DNA of 5,459 nucleotides, from positions 1-5,459 of the forward strand of contig JARIAA010000247.1 in the NCBI GenBank assembly GCA_029264635.1, in the 5' to 3' direction. A program made the position numbers and the translations under genes. The notes beneath the pieces are model-generated. The model was not told the origin of the DNA. It searched no databases and was given only the letters and a program-made list of their open reading frames with translations. Of this stretch, positions 1 through 5,459 are shown piece by piece (the stretch's first letter is position 1; every line of letters starts with the position of its first letter). The DNA comes from Psychrobacter sp. GTDB taxonomy: Bacteria > Pseudomonadota > Gammaproteobacteria > Pseudomonadales > Moraxellaceae.

Positions 1-1319
1 TGCTAATGATTGCTTATACCATTCCTGCGGTGTTTATCTCACTTGAGCTAACTGGTAATCCGATTCCAGGCTTAGGCTTGTTTTCAAACCACGTTGAATC
101 AGGGGTGCCTATCTTAACGAAGCTTGACCAAATTGTAACTGATTTAGGTTTTACAGCTTACACCGCTGATGTGCCTAATAAGCTAAACATGGTATTGTTT
201 ACCTTATCTCTCATGATAGGTACAGCGGGTTTACCACACGTTATTATCCGCTTCTTCACAGTGCCCAAAGTCGCTGACGCGCGTTGGACAGCGGGTTGGA
301 CGCTGGTATTTATCTCGCTACTATACTTTACTGCGCCGGCAGTAGGTGCGATGGCACGCTTAAACCTTATCGATACTATCTACCCCCAAGGTGTGGATCA
401 GCCAGCTATTGAATATAGTCAGCAACCAGACTGGATGACAACTTGGGAAGAAACAGGTCTTCTTAAGTATAATGACTTGAACAAAGATGGTCGTATTCAG
501 CTTTATAGCGATAGTGGACTTGGTGCTGCTGAGGTTGCTTTAGCAGCTGCACAGGCGGACGGTGGTGATGTTGCTGCAGCGACTGCTGCTGTTGATGAAG
601 CCCGTATTAAGCATGATGCAGAACTTGACGGTATCTTTACTGATAGAGGTTGGGCGGGTAATGAGCTGGATGTTAACGCTGATATCTTAGTATTAGCCAA
701 CCCTGAGATCGCACAACTACCAGGTTGGGTTATTGGTCTTATTGCTGCCGGTGGTTTAGCAGCAGCATTATCAACAGCTGCTGGTCTACTACTTGCTATC
801 TCATCCGCAATTAGTCATGATTTGATTAAGCGTAACCTTAATCCAAACATCACTGATGCTCAAGAATTAAAATATGCTCGTATCACTATGGGCGTTGCGA
901 TTGTAGTAGCGACATATTTAGGTATTAATCCACCAGGATTTGCCGCACAAGTCGTCGCACTCGCCTTTGGTATCGCAGGTGCTTCACTGTTCCCAGTATT
1001 AATGATGGGTATTTTCTCTAAGCGTATCAACAACCTCGGTGCTATCTGCGGTATGTTGACGGGTTTGATAGTTATCCTAGTTTACATCTTTATGTTTAAA
1101 GGTTGGTTCTTTATCACTGGTACAGCCAACTTCCCTGATACTGAAGAATACTGGCTATTTGGCATCTCGCCACTATCATTTGGTGCGGTTGCTGCCCTGC
1201 TTAACTTTATCGTAGCCTTTGTAGTCTCTTATGCTACTGCACCACCACCTGCTCATATCCAAGAGTTGGTTGAGAGCGTGCGTTCGCCACGTGGTGCTGG
1301 CGGTGCTATTGACCATTAA
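1..1319 (+). CDS. Sodium:solute symporter, VC_2705-type large subunit (C-terminal part, 5' end outside window)
   Basis: This is an inner-membrane Na+-coupled solute transporter of the SSS family. The reading frame is open to the left edge, so the first Met (base 6) is internal; about 437 residues are visible, and full-length relatives are usually well over 500. Numbering from that Met, the SSS signature runs through residues 249-273 (GGLAAALSTA, then SSAISHDL); S256/T257 lie where Na+-site hydroxyls occur in the family. The GTAGLPHVIIRFFTVPKV stretch near residues 71-89 and the VLANPEIAQLPGWVIGL stretch near 229-245 point to the VC_2705 subfamily rather than to the acetate permease ActP, which is the main alternative. 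About seven hydrophobic segments are visible, split by a hydrophilic region of about 115 residues (120-235) that holds an EF-hand-like loop (157-168) and an Ala-rich stretch (173-200). The substrate is unknown; carboxylates are typical for relatives. In many genomes this subfamily is paired with a small DUF4212 subunit, which could lie upstream outside the window. A terminator follows the stop codon. Confidence 0.85.
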   Translation, partial: LMIAYTIPAVFISLELTGNPIPGLGLFSNHVESGVPILTKLDQIVTDLGFTAYTADVPNKLNMVLFTLSLMIGTAGLPHVIIRFFTVPKVADARWTAGWTLVFISLLYFTAPAVGAMARLNLIDTIYPQGVDQPAIEYSQQPDWMTTWEETGLLKYNDLNKDGRIQLYSDSGLGAAEVALAAAQADGGDVAAATAAVDEARIKHDAELDGIFTDRGWAGNELDVNADILVLANPEIAQLPGWVIGLIAAGGLAAALSTAAGLLLAISSAISHDLIKRNLNPNITDAQELKYARITMGVAIVVATYLGINPPGFAAQVVALAFGIAGASLFPVLMMGIFSKRINNLGAICGMLTGLIVILVYIFMFKGWFFITGTANFPDTEEYWLFGISPLSFGAVAALLNFIVAFVVSYATAPPPAHIQELVESVRSPRGAGGAIDH

Positions 1320-1370
1320 TGTGCTAGGTTATAAGTTAAGTGTTAAATAGTAGTACTCATTAATCTATCT

Positions 1371-1409
1371 ATCACTCACAGGCAGTCAGTGCTTGTGAGT
1401 GATTTTTTT
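1371..1409 (+). terminator. Rho-independent terminator after the symporter gene
   Basis: A perfect 10-bp inverted repeat (1371-1380 with 1394-1403) extends inward by four more pairs, one of them G-U, to a 5-base loop (1385-1389). Seven T residues follow (1403-1409). It starts about 50 bases after the symporter stop codon and separates that transcript from the next + strand gene. Confidence 0.9.
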
Positions 1410-1476
1410 ATCCTATTACTGATATATAGATAGCTTTATAGCTGATTTTTATCGTATTAAACGTACCTCATGTGTC

Positions 1477-1481
1477 AAGGA
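1477..1481 (+). promoter_or_regulatory. Shine-Dalgarno site that fixes the start at 1490
   Basis: AAGGA lies 8 bases upstream of the ATG at 1490, which is ideal spacing. An in-frame GTG at 1472 would add six residues but lies upstream of this site and has no ribosome binding site of its own. No convincing sigma-70 promoter was found between the upstream terminator (ending 1409) and this point; the region is AT-rich with only poor -35/-10 matches. Confidence 0.7.
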
Positions 1482-1489
1482 CTGCTCTT

Positions 1490-2035
1490 ATGCTTTTTGA
1501 ATTTATGGCTACTTTAGCTGCTGGATTTGGCCTAGCTGGTTTAGCCCTCATCATCACTCACCTTAGTAAACTGGCAGGTAAACGTGCACCAAGATGGTTA
1601 ATTCCTTTGTTTGGCGCTATCGGTATATTTGGCTTCCAGATTCATCAAGAATATGATTGGTTTGGTCAACAAGTTGCTCAGCTACCTGAAGGCGTTACGG
1701 TTGTTAAGACCGTTGAAGAAAGCACATGGTTTCGCCCATGGTCTTATGTCAAACCGCAAACATTACGTTTTATAGCTACCGATAGCGGACATGTACGCGC
1801 CAACACAGACAACGAAGACATCTACTTAATTAATTTGTATTTATTTGAGAGACGTAGAAGTGTTCAACGACTACCACAAGTTATTGATTGTAGAGCACCA
1901 GCACGAGCGGATTATGTGTTGCAAGAAAAAGACAGTCCGTTAACTATTTATGAACACGTTAAAAAGACGACAGCTTGGCGCCCGTTGACTAAAGATGACC
2001 CTCTATTTATTAGCGTATGTTTGAATAAGGTTTAG
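1490..2035 (+). CDS. Conserved hypothetical membrane-anchored protein, 181 aa
   Basis: I do not recognise a named family, though similar two-helix proteins of this length seem to occur in other Moraxellaceae (memory, not a search). The ATG at 1490 is preferred to the GTG at 1472 because of its ribosome binding site. Two hydrophobic segments are visible, at residues 5-25 and 36-52, joined by a short basic linker (KLAGKRAPR) that by the positive-inside rule should be cytoplasmic. That would place the remaining 130 or so residues in the periplasm. The soluble part contains an aromatic-rich stretch (W80, F81, W84, Y86 around the WFRPWSYV motif) and a second W-R-P motif near the C-terminus. There are only two cysteines, C134 and C177, which could form a disulfide if the domain is periplasmic. 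No catalytic motif is evident. The gene stands alone on its strand, and its last 26 bases overlap the end of the convergent rhomboid gene. Function unknown. Confidence 0.8.
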   Translation: MLFEFMATLAAGFGLAGLALIITHLSKLAGKRAPRWLIPLFGAIGIFGFQIHQEYDWFGQQVAQLPEGVTVVKTVEESTWFRPWSYVKPQTLRFIATDSGHVRANTDNEDIYLINLYLFERRRSVQRLPQVIDCRAPARADYVLQEKDSPLTIYEHVKKTTAWRPLTKDDPLFISVCLNKV

Positions 2036-2627
2036 CGGCCTTTGCATAATCGTGCTTCGAATTTGCTCCTAATAATAAACCGGCGCATAAGCCACCGAAA
2101 TGCGCTGCAAAAGAGATACCTTGTTGTGGCATTAATCCTTGTTTAATAATCAGCCAATAACCTGCTCCCATAATAATACAAGCCAATAAATACCCCCAGC
2201 GCCGCGCAAATAATGCTCCGCCTATCATAAATCCAAGCATCGCAAAACAAAGCCCTGATGCGCCAATATGTATTGACAACGGCGAGCCGATGACCCAAGT
2301 TACGACTCCTGAAGCGACAATTAACTTAAGAGTGGTGCGATAAGCATTATTTTCAAACAGTCCAAATAAAAACAAAATTTGTAATAAGGTAAAACTGTTA
2401 CCCATCAAGTGCGCAAAATTACCATGCATCGTCCATGACGCAAACACACCGATCATGCTACCGACATCTAAAGCACGTGGCACAATGCCGAAAATATTCC
2501 ATAGACCAAATAGCGCCACTTTATTCAAAAAAAACATGCCCCACATAGGTATTAGCACAAAAGCATATAAACCAATGACTTGCTTAATGCGTACCATCAC
2601 TAATGTCGTCAACTGCTGCCACTTCAT
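2010..2627 (-). CDS. Rhomboid family intramembrane serine protease, 205 aa
   Basis: This is a polytopic inner-membrane protease that cleaves substrates within or near transmembrane helices. The family hallmarks are all present: the H68-x4-H73-x3-N77 motif (as in E. coli GlpG H145/H150/N154, the Asn helping form the oxyanion hole), the nucleophile S124 in GASG (122-125), and the catalytic H176 in AAHFGG (174-179), followed by a small-residue-rich helix. It should therefore be active rather than an inactive homologue. About six hydrophobic helices fit the minimal bacterial rhomboid fold. There is no large N-terminal cytoplasmic domain of the GlpG type, and a short polar tail (189-205) follows the last helix. 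The substrate cannot be told from sequence. The start ATG has only a weak A-rich ribosome binding site; the gene begins 50 bp after the 5'-nucleotidase gene on the same strand, so it is probably translated from a shared transcript. No terminator is visible downstream, and its end overlaps the convergent + strand gene. Confidence 0.9.
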   Translation of the reverse strand: MKWQQLTTLVMVRIKQVIGLYAFVLIPMWGMFFLNKVALFGLWNIFGIVPRALDVGSMIGVFASWTMHGNFAHLMGNSFTLLQILFLFGLFENNAYRTTLKLIVASGVVTWVIGSPLSIHIGASGLCFAMLGFMIGGALFARRWGYLLACIIMGAGYWLIIKQGLMPQQGISFAAHFGGLCAGLLLGANSKHDYAKAAKPYSNIR

Positions 2628-2677
2628 ATAATTTTTTACTCTTTTAAAGTTACGATTGTTCGAGCTAAAGTTGCGCT

Positions 2678-3724
2678 CTAGTGATTTAAAGAAAAAACCG
2701 CATTTTCTATCGGCTTAAACGATAGTGATGAAACGTCTCTATTAGCTGCCAATACACTATTGGCATGTAATAATGAGGTGGAGCGGTATGGAACCAAAGC
2801 TGTTGGCACAAAACTACGAGCAGCATCAATATGCTTGACTGAATCATCAAAGAAAATATGAGGTGCAAACGTTTTTAGCACTGACGTTTTTTCAAGACCA
2901 CCTAAAAAAAAAGCCATGTCGACATTCACACCCCATTGCCGTAAGGTTTTGATCGCACGTAAATCGGCGGGCGCATTACGTGCTGTGACTAGAGCAATCT
3001 TTATGGGGCAATGACTGAGCCGAGCTGGCAAACGTTCTTGTAATTTAGATAGCTTAATCAACAACTCAGCGTATGGACCTTTCTCTATTGGTAAATCGTG
3101 CATTTGTGCTTCACGCTCATGAAAAGCGCGTAACCCTTTTTGCTTATACAACAATTCTCCTGAATCATCGAATAATACGGCATCACCATCAAAGGCAATA
3201 CGTAGCTGCTCAGTATCTAGCTCATAAGTATTGACAGGCGTAGCATCCAGTATTGCACAAGCACAGATATTGGCGTCGGCAACTTGCTGCGCATCATCAC
3301 GATTAGTCGTCAAAAACAAATCAACATTAAAATCGTCAATATAAGGAGCAACAAGACTACCCGAGATAAAAGCTGAACGTGATATATGCAGTTTATGCTC
3401 ACGAATAGCATTGAGCACCTGAATACCTGTGTCGGGACTGCTCTTAGAGACAATCACAACTTCAACCATAGGCGTCTCAATATCTAAATCTGAGTGTTGG
3501 CTGCTATAATTATTAAGATTGAGTAGCGCTTTGATCAGTGGGTAACCCGCGCCGATACTTAATGAATCATTTTCACGCTCTACCATATAGTCTCGAAATA
3601 CTTTAACTGCCTCAGTAGGTCGCTGCTGCAATAATTGCAATAAATACTGTTCAGATTCTGATAGATCAAATAATGCGGTTGCAGAAATTGCTACGATTAA
3701 GGTATTACTAAAATCAACTGCCAT
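2678..3724 (-). CDS. Cytosolic 5'-nucleotidase (cN-I-like, HAD superfamily), 348 aa
   Basis: This is predicted to be a soluble, Mg2+-dependent enzyme that removes phosphate from nucleoside 5'-monophosphates, acting in nucleotide turnover or salvage. It resembles the 5-nucleotidase family (Pfam 5-nucleotidase), which includes the vertebrate AMP-specific cN-I enzymes. The HAD catalytic motifs can be followed in order: motif I FDGDAVLFDDS (178-188) with nucleophile D179 and acid/base D181; motif II LVTARNAP (245-252) with T247; the motif III lysine probably K279 in FLGGLEK (273-279); and motif IV FFDDS (291-295) with metal-binding D293/D294. The N-terminal VAISATALFDL (11-21) and the central SRSAFISG (115-122) are also typical of the family. 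There is no signal peptide or membrane segment. The start ATG is preceded by a modest GAG-type ribosome binding site. The rhomboid gene follows after 50 bp with no terminator between, suggesting an operon. Substrate preference (AMP, IMP, dNMP) cannot be read from sequence. Confidence 0.88.
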   Translation of the reverse strand: MAVDFSNTLIVAISATALFDLSESEQYLLQLLQQRPTEAVKVFRDYMVERENDSLSIGAGYPLIKALLNLNNYSSQHSDLDIETPMVEVVIVSKSSPDTGIQVLNAIREHKLHISRSAFISGSLVAPYIDDFNVDLFLTTNRDDAQQVADANICACAILDATPVNTYELDTEQLRIAFDGDAVLFDDSGELLYKQKGLRAFHEREAQMHDLPIEKGPYAELLIKLSKLQERLPARLSHCPIKIALVTARNAPADLRAIKTLRQWGVNVDMAFFLGGLEKTSVLKTFAPHIFFDDSVKHIDAARSFVPTALVPYRSTSLLHANSVLAANRDVSSLSFKPIENAVFSLNH

Positions 3725-3793
3725 AATGGTCTCTATTTATCTATTTTATACGTTCGAAATTCTAGCTAATGAGTGTACTACATCTGCTCCATT

Positions 3794-3826
3794 GTTATAA
3801 TTATCAGACAAAAAATTAAGGTTCAA
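3794..3826 (-). promoter_or_regulatory. Candidate promoter for the 5'-nucleotidase/rhomboid operon
   Basis: On the minus strand, TTGAAC (3826-3821) could be a -35 box, with GATAAT (3805-3800) preceded by CT, or the overlapping TATAAC (3799-3794), as the -10 box. The spacer to GATAAT is only 15 bases and to TATAAC 21, so neither is ideal. An alternative -10, TATAAA, lies about 20-25 bases before the start codon but has a poor -35. The assignment is tentative. Confidence 0.3.
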
Positions 3827-3967
3827 GTTGAAACTATTTTGTACCAATTTTTTAGCCTTATACAGTCAATACACTATAGAATAAATACAGTACTATGATG
3901 TATATACTTATCTTATATAGGATTGACCATAAACCTTATTTATTGAGCCAACGTTTTCTAATTCCAC

Positions 3968-4001
3968 AAAAAAGCCATATTGCTATGACAACAATATGGC
4001 T
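3968..4001 (-). terminator. Rho-independent terminator of the TRAP binding-protein gene
   Basis: A perfect 10-bp inverted repeat (3973-3982 with 3992-4001) has a 9-base loop, and on the minus strand it is followed by a run of T residues (3972-3968). It lies about 85 bases past the TRAP gene stop codon. It should end that transcript before the nucleotidase operon, so the two minus-strand units are probably separate. Confidence 0.85.
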
Positions 4002-4086
4002 GAAATATGCATTTTAATTATGAGAATCATGATGCATTTGCTTAGGTATTTCAGGAAAACTTAGTAAGTGAGCTGCCTTCAATGAC

Positions 4087-5145
4087 TTAGACTTTACAGG
4101 CAGCACTGACAGCTTTAGCTTTTTCATAAACGCCATTTGCGTCTAAACCTAGAGCATTGACATCAGCAAGGTATTTCTGAGTTCCTTTTTCAAGAGGAGC
4201 CTTCCAATCGGGATCGTTTAAAGGGTCTGGAATTTCGACAATCTCATCGCCTTTGTCTTTAGCCGCTTGTATCGCCATCTGGTCGTGCTTATCAAACACT
4301 TCGCCAACTTTGTTAGCAAGTGCCATTCCTGAATTTTTGTCTAAGACTTGCTTTAAATCATCAGGCAAGCTCTCGTATTTGTCCTTATTCATAGTCACCA
4401 TAAGCGCTGAACTATAAAAAGGAATATTGGTATGATACTTGGCAATTTCGTCAATTTTAAAGGCAGTGACCGCTTCCCAAGGGAAGCTCAATCCATCAAC
4501 TACACCGCGTTGTAAAGCGGTATACATGTCATTGGCGGGTAGCCCTACAGGGGATGCTCCAGCACTTTCAATAATATCGCCAGCAACTGCGGAAGGCCTA
4601 CGAATACGCATACCTTTCATATCCTCAGGGGTTCGAATCAACTTATTGGTAGTATGAAGAGAACCAGGTCCAGCACCATACATAAATAATAGATGTGTAT
4701 CTTCGTACTCACCAGCAAGCGTACCATCGTCATAGAGCGTTTGTAGCATGCAGCCCATTTGAGTAGCTGAATTGGACAAACCCGGAAGCTCTGTAATTTG
4801 TGTTAATGGAAAGCGGCCATTCGTATAACCATGAGCTTGAGAGCCAACATCGATAGTACCTTTAGCAGCAGATTCATAGGTTACATCTGCCTTGGCAAGG
4901 CCCGCCGAAGGATAAAGTTCTACCTTTAAACGACCATTAGAGTCTGTTTCAATCTGTTTAGCCCATGGCTCAAATACCTCTTTACTAATAGAAGACGTGG
5001 CTGGCCAAAAATGTGAAAAGCGTAAAACTGTAGTTTCTTCAGAGGTAGAAGGCGAAGCATCAGCGTCATTAGAGGATTGATTAGAACAACCAATAAGACT
5101 CAAAGCTGCTAATGCGCCTATTGAAAAAAGAGGAGCTAACTTCAT
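4087..5145 (-). CDS. TRAP transporter substrate-binding lipoprotein, DctP family, 352 aa
   Basis: This is the extracytoplasmic solute receptor of a TRAP transporter, which captures an organic acid (often a C4-dicarboxylate or other carboxylate) and hands it to a DctQ/DctM-type permease driven by Na+. The ATG at 5145 is chosen because AAGGAA lies 7 bases upstream; a TTG two codons earlier overlaps that site and is unlikely. A lipoprotein signal is clear: MK, a hydrophobic stretch, then lipobox LIGC with lipidated C20. S21 rather than Asp at +2 predicts no inner-membrane retention. A polar Ser/Asp/Thr-rich linker (21-39) leads to the DctP fold, starting LRFSHFWPA (41-49). The family's carboxylate-binding arginine fits R182 in the KGMRIRRPS motif (177-185), and the LQRGVVDGLSFPWEA region (211-225) is characteristic. 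Cysteines C132 and C350 might form a disulfide. The length is typical. No dctQ or dctM gene lies on either side: an rRNA operon end is upstream and a terminator downstream. The actual ligand is unknown. Confidence 0.9.
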   Translation of the reverse strand: MKLAPLFSIGALAALSLIGCSNQSSNDADASPSTSEETTVLRFSHFWPATSSISKEVFEPWAKQIETDSNGRLKVELYPSAGLAKADVTYESAAKGTIDVGSQAHGYTNGRFPLTQITELPGLSNSATQMGCMLQTLYDDGTLAGEYEDTHLLFMYGAGPGSLHTTNKLIRTPEDMKGMRIRRPSAVAGDIIESAGASPVGLPANDMYTALQRGVVDGLSFPWEAVTAFKIDEIAKYHTNIPFYSSALMVTMNKDKYESLPDDLKQVLDKNSGMALANKVGEVFDKHDQMAIQAAKDKGDEIVEIPDPLNDPDWKAPLEKGTQKYLADVNALGLDANGVYEKAKAVSAACKV

Positions 5146-5165
5146 TATCAATTCCTTTTGATAAT
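5144..5165 (-). promoter_or_regulatory. Inverted repeat enclosing the TRAP gene ribosome binding site
   Basis: Bases 5144-5151 (attatcaa) and 5158-5165 (ttgataat) are perfectly complementary. On the minus-strand mRNA they form an 8-bp, AU-rich stem whose 6-base loop is exactly AAGGAA, the ribosome binding site. The first two bases of the start codon (5145, 5144) lie in the stem. The ribosome-binding-site assignment is firm; a regulatory role for the hairpin is inference. Confidence 0.55.
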
Positions 5166-5224
5166 CATACGAGAGGAGGATTAACCTATATTTTCTATAA
5201 ACTCAAATAGAAATACTGTCTAAA

Positions 5225-5251
5225 ATTATCAGTTATAATGATATAAGTCAA
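5225..5251 (-). promoter_or_regulatory. Candidate promoter for the TRAP binding-protein gene
   Basis: On the minus strand, TTGACT (5251-5246) matches the -35 consensus at five of six positions, and GATAAT (5230-5225), preceded by CT, matches the -10 at five of six. The spacer is 15 bases, shorter than the usual 17. Transcription from here would give a leader of roughly 70-75 bases carrying the pyrimidine tract and the ribosome-binding-site hairpin. It lies downstream of the rRNA terminator, so the gene probably has its own promoter. Confidence 0.4.
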
Positions 5252-5335
5252 ATCATTTTAAATAGGTCACTAAGATTATCTATAGCTAGGTATGAATTTT
5301 AATAGAACCTTAATAAATACAGATTTTTCACGCAT

Positions 5336-5371
5336 AAAAAAAGCCCCCACAACAATGTTGAGGGGGCTTTT
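5336..5371 (-). terminator. Strong rho-independent terminator of the rRNA operon
   Basis: Ten base pairs (5339-5348 with 5362-5371), including a G-C pair and five C-G pairs, then one A-A mismatch, then four more pairs (5350-5353 with 5357-5360), close on a 3-base loop. On the minus strand the stem runs into seven T residues (5342-5336). It begins about 12 bases after the 5S rRNA 3' end. On the + strand only four T residues follow, so it may be weakly bidirectional. Confidence 0.95.
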
Positions 5372-5382
5372 AGTAATAGAGC

Positions 5383-5459
5383 GCTGACGATGACATACTC
5401 TCACATGGACGAATCCACACTACCATCGGAGCTACGATGTTTCACTGCTGAGTTAGGGA
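5383..5459 (-). rRNA. rrf: 5S ribosomal RNA (3' two-thirds; 5' end outside window)
   Basis: The minus strand reads through the conserved 5S landmarks in order: AACTCAG, AGTGAAAC, CCGATGGTAGTGTGG, then CATGTGAGAGTA and a 3' end TCATCGTCAGC. About 77 of the expected 115-120 bases are visible; the rest, and presumably the 23S gene, lie beyond the right edge. The tip of one arm is a TGGA-TTCG-TCCA hairpin (5406-5417), that is, a UUCG loop closed by an A-U pair. The 3' boundary is uncertain by a base or two. This is the distal end of a ribosomal RNA operon transcribed leftward toward the TRAP gene. Confidence 0.93.

Larger units (their letters stand above)
3725..4086. other. AT-rich intergenic region between the TRAP gene and the 5'-nucleotidase gene
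   Basis: This 362-bp stretch has no credible open reading frame on either strand. It contains the terminator of the TRAP gene (3968-4001) and, nearer the nucleotidase gene, candidate minus-strand promoter elements. An 11-base palindrome (TTCAA-G-TTGAA, 3822-3832) overlaps the candidate -35 box and could be an operator, but it is short. About 120 bases (3840-3960) are very AT-rich with no assigned role. Confidence 0.6.

Noticed and set aside
503..700. 65-residue open frame on the minus strand within the symporter gene
   Set aside because: Its Ser/Ala-rich translation is the antisense shadow of the Ala-rich symporter segment; there is no ribosome binding site and no family resemblance.
1472..1489. 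GTG at 1472 as the start of the hypothetical membrane protein
   Set aside because: The good AAGGA site at 1477-1481 lies after this codon and is correctly spaced for the ATG at 1490.
2645..2672. 7-base direct repeat (taaagtt) in the gap between the nucleotidase and rhomboid genes
   Set aside because: Two short AT-rich copies 21 bases apart are expected by chance, and there is no hairpin or T run to suggest a terminator.
4003..4053. ATGCAT palindromes flanking an AT-rich stretch after the TRAP gene
   Set aside because: Six-base palindromes in AT-rich DNA with a long, poorly paired interior; the real terminator is the adjacent 10-bp stem at 3968-4001.
4439..4657. 72-residue open frame on the + strand within the TRAP binding-protein gene
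   Set aside because: It lies antisense to a clear DctP-family coding region, with no ribosome binding site or recognisable domain.
5146..5151. TTG at 5151 as the start of the TRAP binding protein
   Set aside because: It directly abuts the ribosome binding site; the ATG at 5145 has proper 7-base spacing and gives a clean lipoprotein signal peptide.
5174..5179. Perfect AGGAGG on the + strand, as if a ribosome binding site
   Set aside because: No start codon or open frame follows at a usable distance; it is the complement of the pyrimidine tract in the minus-strand TRAP gene leader.
1..5459. CRISPR arrays, insertion sequences, tRNA genes, prophage or defence genes
   Set aside because: No spaced repeats, transposase motifs, terminal inverted repeats, tRNA folds or defence-type domains were seen; the gene content is ordinary housekeeping and transport.

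Overview
The window looks like ordinary chromosome from a cold-adapted gammaproteobacterium of the Moraxellaceae, most likely Psychrobacter or a close relative. This rests on recall, not a database search. The DNA is moderately AT-rich, the partial 5S rRNA has the Moraxellaceae/gammaproteobacterial pattern, and every recognisable protein belongs to a family common in marine and psychrotolerant gammaproteobacteria.

Layout. On the + strand, bases 1-1319 hold the C-terminal part of a large sodium:solute symporter (VC_2705-type), which runs off the left edge and ends at a strong intrinsic terminator (1371-1409). A + strand gene for a small two-helix membrane protein of unknown function follows (1490-2035). 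Its 3' end overlaps by 26 bp the 3' end of a convergent minus-strand rhomboid protease gene (2010-2627). The rhomboid gene lies 50 bp downstream of a cytosolic 5'-nucleotidase gene (2678-3724, minus), and the two probably form one transcript. An AT-rich gap of about 360 bp separates this pair from a TRAP-type substrate-binding lipoprotein gene (4087-5145, minus), which has its own terminator at 3968-4001. At the right edge is the 3' two-thirds of a 5S rRNA (minus), the end of a ribosomal RNA operon, closed by a very strong terminator (5336-5371).

How the genes relate. Two genes concern uptake of small solutes, probably carboxylates: the symporter and the TRAP binding protein. They are not in one operon. 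The TRAP binding protein has no membrane-subunit genes (dctQ/dctM) on either side, so it must work with a permease encoded elsewhere. The nucleotidase and rhomboid genes appear co-transcribed but have no obvious shared pathway.

No new defence, mobile or CRISPR-like system was found. The points most worth a second look are an 8-bp inverted repeat that places the TRAP gene's ribosome binding site in a 6-base loop, with a pyrimidine-rich anti-Shine-Dalgarno-like tract just upstream, and an Ala-rich insertion next to an EF-hand-like loop in the symporter.
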